From an uncultured Granulosicoccus sp. (GTDB lineage: Bacteria > Pseudomonadota > Gammaproteobacteria > Granulosicoccales > Granulosicoccaceae): a stretch of 64,000 nt of DNA. The position numbers and the translations under genes were made by a program. Positions 1 through 8,980 of the stretch are shown here, piece by piece (position 1 is the first letter of the stretch; each line of letters begins with the position of its first letter). The DNA is taken from assembly GCA_947499955.1 (NCBI GenBank), contig CANMQI010000002.1, positions 372,001 to 436,000 on the forward strand, in the 5' to 3' direction. Below the pieces are notes generated by a model, which saw nothing but the letters and a program-made list of their open reading frames with translations, was not told the origin of the DNA and did no database searches.

Positions 1-66
1 AACGCCGGCCACGATCAGGGCCGCTACGATGAGCAGCAATACGGAAGGGGAGAGACCGACGGGCAT
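1..66 (-). CDS. N-terminus of a membrane protein, cut by the window edge (possibly MrpC/MnhC-like)
   Basis: Only the first 22 codons are present, read leftward from an ATG at 66. They start MPVGLSPSVLLLIVAAL and run straight into a hydrophobic helix, so this is the start of an integral membrane protein. The short polar lead followed by a helix resembles subunit C of multisubunit Na+/H+ antiporters, but 22 residues cannot decide that. It is divergent from soeA, so 67-262 must hold both promoters; I see no clear promoter box there. Confidence 0.45.
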   Translation of the reverse strand, partial: MPVGLSPSVLLLIVAALIVAGV

Positions 67-262
67 GTCGAATGGCCTGCTGCGGTAAATGGAAGGATCA
101 TGCAGATTTTCTGCATGGTACAGCAGTGCCGAGAGGAGGTAATGACCGTCGGGGATCGATAGAATTTATGGCACCCGAAAAAAAAACTTTAGTGGCGCCA
201 GCGTCAATTTGCCACCATAGTGCCCACACTCGACCTCTCTTAACGCGACTGTAGCATCGCCT

Positions 263-3184
263 ATGTCTGTACTTCCGGAATTCGAAAACCATGCCGAGCA
301 GACGGTCAAGATGACCACCTGCTACATGTGCGCCTGCCGTTGCGGCATCAAGGTCACGATGGAGGGTAACGAGATACGCTTCATCCAGGGCAACCCCGAT
401 CACCCCGTCAACAAGGGGGTGCTGTGTGCCAAGGGCAATGCCGGCATCATGAAGCAGAAGTCACCGGCCAAGCTGACCCAGCCGCTGGTGAGAAAGGCTG
501 GAACGGCAAGGGGGGACGGAGAATTCGAACCCATTTCCTGGGACAAGGCACTGGGGCTGCTGACTGAGCGGCTGCGCAAGATCCGGGCGACCGACCCCAA
601 ACGGCTGGCGTTCTTCACGGGGCGTGACCAGATGCAGGCCCTCACCGGATTCTGGGCATCCCAGTTCGGCACCATCAACTGGGCGGCCCATGGGGGCTTC
701 TGCTCGGTGAACATGGCCGCCGGCGGGCTGTACATGACCGGACAATCCTTCTGGGAGTTCGGTGACCCCGACTGGGACCATGCCAAGTACTTCATGCTGT
801 GGGGGGTGGCCGAAGATCACGCCTCCAACCCGATCAAGATCGGTCTGGAAAAACTCAAGCGTCGTGGCGCCCGGTTCGTTGCCATCAACCCGGTACGTAC
901 AGGCTATCAGGCCATTGCCGATGAATGGATCGGCATTCGCCCGGGCACCGATGGTCTGCTGGCCCTGTCCTTCGCCCATGTACTGCTGAAGAACGAGCAG
1001 TTCGACTGGGAATTCCTGACACGCTACACCAATGCCACGCAGCTGATCATCGACGCGCCGGGTACCTCGCAGCACGGCTTGCTGTTACGGGACGAGGCAG
1101 GCGAATTGCAGGTCTGGAACCAGACGAGCGACAACGTGGCCTCCTGGACCGAGTCCAGCCACGAGAACGATGTGGAAGCGGCTCTGTTTGGAGAATACAC
1201 CACCGCCGACGGTGTCCGCGTCAAGACGGTGATGACGCAACTGGCCGAGAAGTACCTGAGCGAGGATTATGCACCTGAGAAAGTGGCGGCAACGGTGGGC
1301 GTGGATGCCGAGACCATCGAACGGCTGGCGCTGGAAATGGCGCACGTGGCCTTCCAGGAAACCATCACCATCGACACGCCATGGACCGACTGGACCGGGC
1401 GGCACCACGAGAAATTCATCGGGCGGCCGGTAGCCATGCATGCCATGCGCGGCATCTCGGCACACTCCAACGGCTTTCAGACCTGTCGCGCCATTCATCT
1501 TCTGCAAGTACTGCTCGGTGCGGTGGATTGTCCCGGTTCGCATCTGGCCAAACCACCGTTTCCCAAGCATATTGCCCCCCCCATCAAGCCTGCCAGAGCC
1601 ATGGCACCGGATACGCCCCTGTCCTCGCCTCCGCTGGGCTTTCCGATGGGCCCCGAAGATCTGGTTGTGGATGCCAATGGCGAGCCGCTGCGGATCGACA
1701 AGGCCTATTCCTGGGAAGCGCCGATTGCCAATCATGGCATGATGCACATGGTGATCAACAACGCGGTCAAGGGCGATCCCTATCCGATCGATACGCTGAT
1801 CCTGTTCATGGCCAACATGTCCTGGAATTCGAGCATGAACACGGCCGAAGTACAGGACATGCTGCGCGAGAAGGATGAATACGGTGACTACAAGCTGCCG
1901 TTCATCGTGACCAGTGATGCCTTTCATTCCGAGATGGTCAATTTTTCCGATCTGGTGTTGCCCGACACGACCTACCTGGAACGCTTCGATACCATCTCCA
2001 TGCTCGACCGGCCCATCTCGGAACCGCATGCGGCTTGCGACTCCATTCGCCAGCCGGTGGTCGAGCTCGATCGCGATGTCAGACCGTGGCAGGAAGTGCT
2101 GATCGATATCGGTACGCGCCTCGAATTCCCGGCCTTGACGAACCCCGATGGCGGCGCGAAGTTCAAGGACTACAAGGACTTCATCACCAACTGGGAAAAG
2201 TCACCGGGCATCGGCTTCCTGGCGGGCTGGCGTGGTGAGAACGGTGAGGAGTCCATGGTGGGCGCACCGAACCCCGACCAGTGGCAGGCCTATCAGGATA
2301 ATGGCTGTTTCTTCGAACACCATCTGCCGCCCGAGCAGCGCTACTACCGCTTTGCCAACAAGGATTATCTCGAGTGGAGCAAGAGCGTCGGCTTCAATGC
2401 GCACAGTGGCCCCATCGTCATGGAGCTGTATTCGGAAGTGCTGCAGAAGTTCAGGCTGGCGGGGCAGGGCTTGTATGACGGACCGCAGCCGGTGCATGAG
2501 GTGGACAAGCAGCGACTGGTGCAGTATTTCGATCCTCTGCCCGACTGGTATGTACCGCTGGAGGAACAGCGTGTCGACAACGAGCAATACCCTTTCCATG
2601 CAGTCAATCAGCGGCCCATGTTCATGTACCACTCCTGGGATTCACAGAATGCCTGGCTACGCCAGATCATGGCGCAGAACTATCTGTACATGAATCGTCA
2701 GCGCGGTGTGAAAATGGGCATCGAGGATCTGGCCTGGGTGTGGGTGGAAAGTCACCACGGCAAGATCCGTTGTCAGGTCAAGCTGATGGAAGGTTGCAAC
2801 CCTGACACCGTCTGGACCTGGAACGCCATCGGCAAGCAGAGTGGTGCCTGGGGCTTGTCCGAGGATGCGCCGGAATCGCAAAAGGGTTTTCTGATGAATC
2901 ATCTGATCAGCGAATTGCTGCCGGCGAAGGACGGGGAGCGCGGACTTAGCAACTCTGATCCGGTCACCGGTCAGGCTGCCTGGTACGATCTGAAGGTCAA
3001 TATCTATCCCGCGGCCGCTGGCGAAACCGGCAGTTATCCGACATTCGATGCCGTGAAGCGATTGCCGGATATGGCCGATGCACCTGCTGTGCTGCGGTAT
3101 CACACCCATGAACCGGTCAATCTGGAGCGCTCCCTGCAGGACGCTCTGAGCCGGGGTCATCTTTCTAGTGGAGACAAGCGATGA
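263..3184 (+). CDS. soeA: Sulfite dehydrogenase, molybdopterin subunit SoeA
   Basis: Catalytic subunit (973 aa) of the SoeABC enzyme, which oxidises sulfite to sulfate on the cytoplasmic side and passes electrons to quinone. The N-terminus has the CxxCxxxC iron-sulfur motif of DMSO-reductase-family enzymes (C20, C23, C27, with C54 as fourth ligand), followed by the bis-MGD oxidoreductase and molydopterin-dinucleotide-binding regions over the full family length. There is no Tat signal, which agrees with a cytoplasmic SoeA rather than a periplasmic DMSO or polysulfide reductase. It overlaps soeB by 4 bp (ATGA) and a DmsC-type anchor follows, the normal soeABC order. Substrate is assigned by family resemblance; a related polysulfide- or DMSO-type enzyme is the alternative. 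Confidence 0.85.
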   Translation: MSVLPEFENHAEQTVKMTTCYMCACRCGIKVTMEGNEIRFIQGNPDHPVNKGVLCAKGNAGIMKQKSPAKLTQPLVRKAGTARGDGEFEPISWDKALGLLTERLRKIRATDPKRLAFFTGRDQMQALTGFWASQFGTINWAAHGGFCSVNMAAGGLYMTGQSFWEFGDPDWDHAKYFMLWGVAEDHASNPIKIGLEKLKRRGARFVAINPVRTGYQAIADEWIGIRPGTDGLLALSFAHVLLKNEQFDWEFLTRYTNATQLIIDAPGTSQHGLLLRDEAGELQVWNQTSDNVASWTESSHENDVEAALFGEYTTADGVRVKTVMTQLAEKYLSEDYAPEKVAATVGVDAETIERLALEMAHVAFQETITIDTPWTDWTGRHHEKFIGRPVAMHAMRGISAHSNGFQTCRAIHLLQVLLGAVDCPGSHLAKPPFPKHIAPPIKPARAMAPDTPLSSPPLGFPMGPEDLVVDANGEPLRIDKAYSWEAPIANHGMMHMVINNAVKGDPYPIDTLILFMANMSWNSSMNTAEVQDMLREKDEYGDYKLPFIVTSDAFHSEMVNFSDLVLPDTTYLERFDTISMLDRPISEPHAACDSIRQPVVELDRDVRPWQEVLIDIGTRLEFPALTNPDGGAKFKDYKDFITNWEKSPGIGFLAGWRGENGEESMVGAPNPDQWQAYQDNGCFFEHHLPPEQRYYRFANKDYLEWSKSVGFNAHSGPIVMELYSEVLQKFRLAGQGLYDGPQPVHEVDKQRLVQYFDPLPDWYVPLEEQRVDNEQYPFHAVNQRPMFMYHSWDSQNAWLRQIMAQNYLYMNRQRGVKMGIEDLAWVWVESHHGKIRCQVKLMEGCNPDTVWTWNAIGKQSGAWGLSEDAPESQKGFLMNHLISELLPAKDGERGLSNSDPVTGQAAWYDLKVNIYPAAAGETGSYPTFDAVKRLPDMADAPAVLRYHTHEPVNLERSLQDALSRGHLSSGDKR

Positions 3185-3906
3185 AGCTCGGTCTGGTCAT
3201 CGACCTGGACACTTGTGTGGGCTGTCATGCCTGCGCGGTTGCCTGCAAGCAGTGGAACACCTCGGGTACCACCGGTCCACTGAGCGATTACGACGCTTAT
3301 GGCAAGGAGCCCAGCGGTGTCTGGTTCAACCGCGTCAGACACTATGAAGTGGACGACTTTCCCAACAGCAAGACCATCAACACACCGATGTCCTGCATGC
3401 ATTGCGAGGATGCCGCCTGCGTGACGGTCTGTCCGACCGGTGCTTCCTACAAGCGCGAGGAAGATGGCATCGTACTGGTGGACCAGTCCAAATGCATGGG
3501 CTGCAATCTGTGCGCCTGGGCCTGTCCCTACGGTGCACGTGAGCTGGATGAGGAGGATGGTGTCATGAAGAAATGCACCCTCTGTGTCGATCGCATCCAT
3601 GACAAGAATCTGCCCGAGGCAGAACGCCAACCGGCCTGTGTCATGACCTGTCCCTCGAATGCCCGGCATTTTGGCGACTTTGACGATCCCGAGTCGAACG
3701 TCAGTACCCTGGTGCGGGAGCGCGGTGGTTACTCGATGATGCCCGAGCTGGGGTACGAGCCCACCAACAAGTACCTGCCACCGCGACAACGTCCGGCAGC
3801 GCCGACAGTCGAGCGCAAGGCAGCCACCAGTGGCGAGTCATTGATTGGCAAGTGGATGAAACGTCAGAAGGATGCCTTCAACAACCTTGGCAAGGGAGCC
3901 CGCTGA
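3181..3906 (+). CDS. soeB: Sulfite dehydrogenase, four-cluster ferredoxin subunit SoeB
   Basis: Electron-transfer subunit (241 aa) linking the molybdenum site of SoeA to the membrane subunit. Four cysteine-rich groups can be read: CVGCHACAVAC near residues 12-22, CMHCEDAACVTVC near 78-90, CMGCNLCAWAC near 105-115, and CTLC plus ACVMTC near 132-160. This is the standard DmsB/NrfC arrangement for four [4Fe-4S] clusters. The start overlaps the soeA stop and the stop overlaps the soeC start (TGATG), so the three genes are translationally coupled. The C-terminal 40 residues are polar and variable. Confidence 0.85.
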   Translation: MKLGLVIDLDTCVGCHACAVACKQWNTSGTTGPLSDYDAYGKEPSGVWFNRVRHYEVDDFPNSKTINTPMSCMHCEDAACVTVCPTGASYKREEDGIVLVDQSKCMGCNLCAWACPYGARELDEEDGVMKKCTLCVDRIHDKNLPEAERQPACVMTCPSNARHFGDFDDPESNVSTLVRERGGYSMMPELGYEPTNKYLPPRQRPAAPTVERKAATSGESLIGKWMKRQKDAFNNLGKGAR

Positions 3907-4838
3907 TGCATCCGGCATTGTCAGTCATCTTCTTTACCGTGACGGCGGGTGCCGGTTACGGGTTGCTGTTCCTGCTCGGTTTGCTGCGCCTGCTGGGTCT
4001 GGCTCCGGATATCAGTCCTGACCAGCTCGTGGCAATGGGTCTGATCGGCCTGCTGCTGGTCACGGCCGGTCTGTTGTCATCGACATTGCATCTGGCGAAT
4101 CCGAAGAACGCCTGGCGCGCCTTTACCCGCTTCAGGACATCCTGGCTATCTCGCGAGGCAGTCTTTGCCGTGGCGTTCTATCCAGTGGCACTCTTGTGGT
4201 TGGCGTGTGAGTGGTTCACCGGTAATACGGCAGCTACCGTGTTCTTCGGTATCCTGATGGCACTGCTGGCGGTGGTGGTACTGATCTGCACCGGCATGAT
4301 CTACGCGACGCTGAAGACCATCCGCCAGTGGCATACCGCACTGACGCCGGTGAATTTCGTGTTGCTGGGGCTGTTTCCGGGCACGCTGATACTCAGTGTC
4401 ATGCTGGCCCAGCAGGGTCTGATGTTCGAACCGATGGCCAGACTTGTACTGGTTTTGCTGGTCATCGCCGCTTTGGTGAAAGTGATCTATTTCTACTGGA
4501 TCGGTCAGCCGGCGGGCCCGACGATCAATACCGCTCTGGGATTCACTCGTGCCACGGTTCGGCTACTCGATGTCGGTCATGCCAGCGATACCTTCCACAA
4601 CAAGGAGTTCGGCTATCAGGTCGACAGGATCAGGATCATCTGGTTGCGTGGCGTGAGTATCGTGCTGGCGTTCGTACTGCCCTTGCTGCTGATCGGCGGG
4701 CTGCTGGGAGAGGTGGGTTTCGGCATGCTGCTGCTGGCCGTCATCAGTGCCTACGCCGGTGTGTTTGTCGAACGCTGGCTGTTCTTTGCAGAGGCGCGGC
4801 ATGTGGTCAATCTGTATCACGGCATGCAGCGTACCTGA
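3906..4838 (+). CDS. soeC: Sulfite dehydrogenase, membrane anchor subunit SoeC (DmsC family)
   Basis: Integral membrane subunit (310 aa) predicted to hand electrons from SoeB to the quinone pool. About eight hydrophobic helices fill the protein, with the DmsC-like opening MHPALSVIFFTVTAGAGYGL. The ATG at 3906 lies in the TGATG overlap with soeB, which decides the start; a longer in-frame extension from 3852 would run through the soeB coding sequence and is rejected. ApbE follows 15 bp after the stop, so the operon probably continues. Confidence 0.82.
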   Translation: MHPALSVIFFTVTAGAGYGLLFLLGLLRLLGLAPDISPDQLVAMGLIGLLLVTAGLLSSTLHLANPKNAWRAFTRFRTSWLSREAVFAVAFYPVALLWLACEWFTGNTAATVFFGILMALLAVVVLICTGMIYATLKTIRQWHTALTPVNFVLLGLFPGTLILSVMLAQQGLMFEPMARLVLVLLVIAALVKVIYFYWIGQPAGPTINTALGFTRATVRLLDVGHASDTFHNKEFGYQVDRIRIIWLRGVSIVLAFVLPLLLIGGLLGEVGFGMLLLAVISAYAGVFVERWLFFAEARHVVNLYHGMQRT

Positions 4839-4853
4839 GGCAGGGCAGCTGTC

Positions 4854-5744
4854 GTGAACGACTCCTTGCGTATCGAGCAGCGCGGAGCGATATGGCTGGG
4901 TGAATTCCGCGCCATGGCCAGTCCCTGCGAAGTGCATCTGGAGCTGCGTTCGAAACAGCTGGCGCGCCAGCTGATGGTGCTGGCGCAGAAGGAGGCCTTG
5001 CGCATCGAGAGGCTGTTCAGCCGCTACCGGGACGACAACGTCATTCATCGCATCAACACGGCCAATGGCAAGACCATTACCGTTGATGAGGAAACGGCGC
5101 GCATGCTGGATTTCGCCGATAGCTGTTTTCATGCCTCGGATGGGTTGTTCGACGTCACCTCTGGCGTGTTGCGTGAAGTGTGGAAGTTCGATGGCTCGGA
5201 CAATGTCCCGGCGGCGGCTCAGGTGGAGCCTCTGCTGGAGCGCATCGGCTGGCAGCGTGTCACTTGGGAGAATCCGCACGTCAGCTTGCCGGCGGGCATG
5301 CAGATCGACCTGGGGGGGATCGGCAAGGAGTATGCCGTTGACCGCGTGTTGGCACTGTTGCGGGACAGAAGCCCTGGCGCGTGTCTGGTGAATTTCGGCG
5401 GGGACCTGCACGCCTCCGCAGCACCGGAAGCCACAGGCGCCTGGACAGTCGGTATCGAGTCTCGTCGAGTCGACGGTGCTACCGCCAGCAGTCTGCAGTT
5501 GCAACGCGGCGCATTGACCACCAGTGGTGATGCACGCCGTTATCTGCTGAAGGAGGGCGTGCGCTACAGCCATGTGCTGAATCCGCAGACTGGCTGGCCG
5601 GTCGCCGATGCACCGGCGGCGGTGACAGTGGCGGGCAATACCTGTATCGAGGCTGGCATCATGTCGACGCTTGCGCTGTTGCACGGGGCGGATGCCGAGG
5701 CCTTTCTGGATTCGCACGAGGCGCATTACTGGGTTCAGCGCTGA
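4854..5744 (+). CDS. apbE: FAD:protein FMN transferase ApbE
   Basis: ApbE (296 aa) transfers FMN from FAD to a Ser/Thr of target proteins in the periplasm. Family features are the early RIERLFSRYRDDN segment, the G-G-I-G-K-E-Y region near residue 155 and the NFGGDLHASA motif near 180. The start is GTG at 4854, 15 bp after soeC. No obvious N-terminal signal or lipobox is visible in this reading, so export is not explained by the sequence. The next two genes (DUF4266 and DUF3570) are its probable partners; the DUF3570 protein carries a recognisable flavinylation motif. Confidence 0.85.
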   Translation: MNDSLRIEQRGAIWLGEFRAMASPCEVHLELRSKQLARQLMVLAQKEALRIERLFSRYRDDNVIHRINTANGKTITVDEETARMLDFADSCFHASDGLFDVTSGVLREVWKFDGSDNVPAAAQVEPLLERIGWQRVTWENPHVSLPAGMQIDLGGIGKEYAVDRVLALLRDRSPGACLVNFGGDLHASAAPEATGAWTVGIESRRVDGATASSLQLQRGALTTSGDARRYLLKEGVRYSHVLNPQTGWPVADAPAAVTVAGNTCIEAGIMSTLALLHGADAEAFLDSHEAHYWVQR

Positions 5745-5891
5745 TTGCACCGCATTCGGTTCTGTCATGCAAAGGCAACGGATCGCTGTTGCCGGGCCTG
5801 TGGCGGAATCTCTGTCGATTCAACCCTCTGGTCTGTCGGCCGATACGCTTCAGGTAAGCCATTCTCCGAAATCCACGTCGAGGCCGTCGTC

Positions 5892-6170
5892 ATGTCACGT
5901 CAGAACCGCATCAGGGAAGGTAGCTTCAGGACGCTGCTAACGGCCGTTGCGCTGGGTGTGGTCATGTTGAGCCTGGGGGGCTGCTCCATCACGCATGACG
6001 TGTTCGATGTCACCGAGGTCAAGCCCTGGCAACGTGGGGCGCTGGCGCGTGATGACATGCAGGTGATCAACGATGCAATGGAGCAGGCAATCGACGATCA
6101 CATCTATTTCTCCAGAGAAGGTTCTACCGGTGGTGTCGTGGTACAGGGTGGGGGCTGTGGCTGCAACTGA
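5892..6170 (+). CDS. DUF4266 small lipoprotein
   Basis: A 92-residue protein with a lipoprotein signal: basic N-terminus, hydrophobic stretch and a lipobox LSLGGC with the modified cysteine at residue 31. The mature part has KPWQRGALARDDM and ends in a glycine-rich GGGCGCN tail, the hallmark of DUF4266. The ATG at 5892 is chosen because it places the lipobox correctly; the frame stays open upstream but codes for nothing signal-like. It overlaps the next gene by one base (TGATG). Function is unknown; the C-terminal CGC pair could be a redox or metal site (inference). Confidence 0.8.
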   Translation: MSRQNRIREGSFRTLLTAVALGVVMLSLGGCSITHDVFDVTEVKPWQRGALARDDMQVINDAMEQAIDDHIYFSREGSTGGVVVQGGGCGCN

Positions 6171-7426
6171 TGGGCAGGTTGCGTCAACAGTTGTCCGCGG
6201 CCAGTTGCGCACTGTTGGCAGTGGCGGTGGCACCTGCGAATGCGGAACAGTCTGGCACAGCAACTTCGCAATTGGCCAAGGCGAGAATCTGGGAGGTGGA
6301 TACCTCCTATCTGTCCTATCGTGAGTCGGACCAGCGAGTCTCGGTAGGCAAGGCGGTGGCCACGCTGGTGCGCGACCGTGAATCAGGGGCGGTTACCGTC
6401 AGTGCCGTCCATGACACCATGTCCGGCGCTTCACCGACAGGCGCCTTGCGAAGTGACAGTCCGGCATCCACCGTGACCAGTGTGTCCGGTGGCAACAGTC
6501 GCAACAGCCTGGATTACTCACGTAGCGAATTCACTGACACGCGCAGGCAGTTGGGAGTAGGGATCGAGCAGGAGCTCTCGCCGCGCTACACGCTCAGCTA
6601 CGGTGGTGTGGTCTCCGATGAATCCGATTACGAGTCACTGGGTATCAATCTGTCACTGGCGCGAGAGTCGAGCGATCGGTTGACTACGCTCACTGCAGGC
6701 CTGGGCTGGATCGATGACAGTATCTATCGCAGTGATACCGGCGGTACGCCAGAACCGCTGGGCAATGTGCAGCGACCCCGCCCGTTCAGCGAAGGCAAGC
6801 GCCAGACGGTGGATGCTCTGCTGGGTATCAGTCGGGTATTGAATCGCTTGACGGTGGCCCAGTTGAATGTCTCTCTGACAGCGTCCGATGGCTATCATTC
6901 GGATCCCTACAAGGTCATCAGTGCAGCGGATGACGATGATCGCATTGTTGCCAATTTCCATGACAGTCGGCCGGATTCACGCCTGCGAGGCAGTGTATTC
7001 GGCAAGCTGGTGCACCAGTTGCGCGATACGCAGCATTCACTGCATCTGAGCTATCGCCTGTATCAGGATGACTGGGGTATCAGCTCACAGACGGCCGATC
7101 TGCGCTACCGCCATCGTCTGGATGGGCAGCAGTATCTGGAGCCCCATGTGCGGTTGTACCGGCAGCGTGCTGCGGATTTCTACCAGCGAAATCTGACGGT
7201 GGATGAAGGCTCCAATCCGGTGATGCCGGAGGATGGCCTGGCCAGTGCCGATTATCGGCTGGATGCCTTGAGCAGTGTCACGCTGGGTCTGAAATACGGT
7301 GTGAAGCTCTCCCGCGATGCCGAACTGCGTCTGCGGGCCGAGTACCTGGACCAGCATTTCAGTACGGCGGTATTCGATCGCAATTCAGCTGTCATTCTGC
7401 AGGCCAGTTTCAGTATCGGATTCTGA
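6170..7426 (+). CDS. DUF3570 outer-membrane beta-barrel protein with flavinylation motif
   Basis: A 418-residue exported protein. Residues 1-25 form a signal peptide ending in APANA. The body alternates polar and hydrophobic residues in short strands, and the chain ends in SFSIGF with a terminal phenylalanine, the usual outer-membrane barrel signal. Near the N-terminus, D82-T-M-S-G-A-S88-P-T90 fits the ApbE recognition pattern DxxSGA(S/T)xT, so Ser88 is a candidate FMN attachment site. It follows apbE and DUF4266 in one operon. The barrel and motif are visible in the sequence; a redox role at the outer membrane is inference. Confidence 0.8.
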   Translation: MGRLRQQLSAASCALLAVAVAPANAEQSGTATSQLAKARIWEVDTSYLSYRESDQRVSVGKAVATLVRDRESGAVTVSAVHDTMSGASPTGALRSDSPASTVTSVSGGNSRNSLDYSRSEFTDTRRQLGVGIEQELSPRYTLSYGGVVSDESDYESLGINLSLARESSDRLTTLTAGLGWIDDSIYRSDTGGTPEPLGNVQRPRPFSEGKRQTVDALLGISRVLNRLTVAQLNVSLTASDGYHSDPYKVISAADDDDRIVANFHDSRPDSRLRGSVFGKLVHQLRDTQHSLHLSYRLYQDDWGISSQTADLRYRHRLDGQQYLEPHVRLYRQRAADFYQRNLTVDEGSNPVMPEDGLASADYRLDALSSVTLGLKYGVKLSRDAELRLRAEYLDQHFSTAVFDRNSAVILQASFSIGF

Positions 7427-7551
7427 GAGCTGTCTGGTCTGGCTGGCATTACCTGGTCATGGGCATCGGGATGCTGTGTGTCCCCGACCCGTGAGGTTGG
7501 CTATACTGGCGCTCAGCACTTTCGCTTTCCCAGCAGATAACCCGGATTCCC

Positions 7552-8292
7552 ATGGCCACCCAACTCTCGGTCAATCTGAACGCCATCGCTCAGCTTCGCA
7601 ACCGTCGTGATCTGCCATGGCCCAGTGTCACGGGCATAGGTCGTATCGCTCTGCAGAATGGTGCACATGGGCTGACGGTCCATCCCCGGCCCGATCAGCG
7701 TCACACACGATTTACCGATATTGCCGAACTGCGGGCCCTGATCGACGAGGAATTTTCTCACTGCGAATTCAATGTTGAAGGCTACCCGACCGAGGATTTC
7801 CTGCAGCTGGTGGAGAAGAACCGACCGGAGCAGGTGACACTGGTGCCCGATGATCCAGCTCAGGCAACATCCGACCATGGCTGGGATTTCCAGGCGCAGC
7901 ACAATACGCTGGCACCGGTTGTCGAACGCTTGAAGAGCGCCGGAATGCGCGTGTCCCTGTTTGCCGATGCCGATCCTGAGCAGGTGCAGTGGGCTCGGGA
8001 TACGGGCTGTGACCGGATCGAGCTGTATACCGGTCCCTACGGCGGGACCTGGGACGATGAGGCGGCCATGCGTGCCGAAGTCGAGCGTCTGGGTGCGACG
8101 GCCGATGCGGCCAGAGCGCTGGGTATGGGGGTCAATGCCGGGCACGACCTGACCGTGGCGAATCTGCCCGCGCTGGTGGCTCGTATACCCTATCTGGACG
8201 AAGTATCAATTGGTCATGGCTTGACGGCCGATGCCGTGGAGTTCGGGATGGCCGCCACCGTGAAACGATTTCTGGCTGCCTGCGGTAACTAG
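7552..8292 (+). CDS. pdxJ: Pyridoxine 5'-phosphate synthase PdxJ
   Basis: Condenses 1-deoxy-D-xylulose 5-phosphate with 3-amino-2-oxopropyl phosphate to form pyridoxine 5'-phosphate, the last step of the DXP-dependent vitamin B6 pathway. The 246-residue length is normal, and the TIM-barrel family motifs are present: [13 protein letters not shown] at the start, [11 protein letters not shown] near residues 41-51, EFNVEGYPT near 74, ELYTGPY near 157 and [11 protein letters not shown] near 188. It stands alone, 126 bp after the DUF3570 gene. Confidence 0.95.
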   Translation: MATQLSVNLNAIAQLRNRRDLPWPSVTGIGRIALQNGAHGLTVHPRPDQRHTRFTDIAELRALIDEEFSHCEFNVEGYPTEDFLQLVEKNRPEQVTLVPDDPAQATSDHGWDFQAQHNTLAPVVERLKSAGMRVSLFADADPEQVQWARDTGCDRIELYTGPYGGTWDDEAAMRAEVERLGATADAARALGMGVNAGHDLTVANLPALVARIPYLDEVSIGHGLTADAVEFGMAATVKRFLAACGN

Positions 8293-8300
8293 CTCATTGT

Positions 8301-8317
8301 CAGTCGGAAAACGACTG
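8301..8317 (+). terminator. Small stem-loop after pdxJ
   Basis: CAGTCG (8301-8306) pairs with CGACTG (8312-8317) around a GAAAA loop, 9 bp after the pdxJ stop. There is no uridine run, so it is at best a weak terminator or an RNA-stabilising hairpin. Confidence 0.35.
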
Positions 8318-8380
8318 GCATTTGCCGCGCTCTTGCCGTAGCGTTCAACAGGAATCCTTCGCATAACAGGGGATAGCTTC

Positions 8381-8977
8381 ATGAACAAGGCACTGGTCTT
8401 ATCGAGCATGCTGGGTCTGTCGGCAACGTTGGGCTGCAGCCCGCTACTGGCAGCGGAACAGCCCTATTCACTCGACCCGGAACACACCACGGTTGCGTTT
8501 CTGATCGACCACGTGGGATATGCAAAGACTCTGGGATACTTCTCCGATGTGTCCGGCACCTTCACCTATGATGACGAGACCGGGCAATTGTCGGATGTTG
8601 TCATTACCGTCAAGACCGACAGCGTTCAATCGGATAACCAGGCGCGTGACAAGCATGTGCGCAGCAAGGATTTTCTGAATACGACGAAATTCCCGGAAAT
8701 GACGTTCACTGCAAGTGCTGCAAACGTGCAGGATGATGGCACGGCAGAGATTGCCGGTGAATTGCAACTGCTGGGCAATAGCCAGACACTGAGCTTGTCG
8801 GCGACACTCAACAAGGCTGACAAGTACCCGTTCGGTCACAAGATGTTCACGCTGGGTGTGTCGGCGCGTGGGCAGCTACAGCGCAGTGACTACGGCATGG
8901 ATTATGGCGTCGCCAATGCGCTGGTGGGTGATACGGTGGAGCTGATTATCGAAACCGAGGCCAATCGGCAGAAATAG
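8381..8977 (+). CDS. YceI family periplasmic protein
   Basis: A 198-residue secreted protein with a signal peptide ending near LLAAEQ (about residue 25; a lipobox-like LGCS occurs at 17-20, so lipidation is possible). The mature part has the YceI lipocalin-like fold pattern: YSLDPEHTTVAFLIDHVGYAKTLGYF at the start, DKHVRSKDFLNTTKFPEMTF in the middle and a DYGMDYGVAN element near the C-terminus. Characterised YceI proteins bind isoprenoid-type lipids such as polyprenyl quinone precursors. It converges on the sulfatase-like gene with a 3-bp gap. Confidence 0.9.
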   Translation: MNKALVLSSMLGLSATLGCSPLLAAEQPYSLDPEHTTVAFLIDHVGYAKTLGYFSDVSGTFTYDDETGQLSDVVITVKTDSVQSDNQARDKHVRSKDFLNTTKFPEMTFTASAANVQDDGTAEIAGELQLLGNSQTLSLSATLNKADKYPFGHKMFTLGVSARGQLQRSDYGMDYGVANALVGDTVELIIETEANRQK

Positions 8978-8980
8978 CTC

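Noticed and set aside
1085-2029. Long open frame on the minus strand within soeA (and similar ones at 4563-5768 and 30935-32158)
   Set aside because: Their products are His/Gln/Arg-rich, match no family and lie opposite clearly functional genes; they are antisense by-products of high G+C.
263-3184. Nitrate reductase, formate dehydrogenase or periplasmic DMSO reductase
   Set aside because: No Tat signal and no selenocysteine; subunit order with DmsB/DmsC-like partners and the N-terminal motif fit SoeA.
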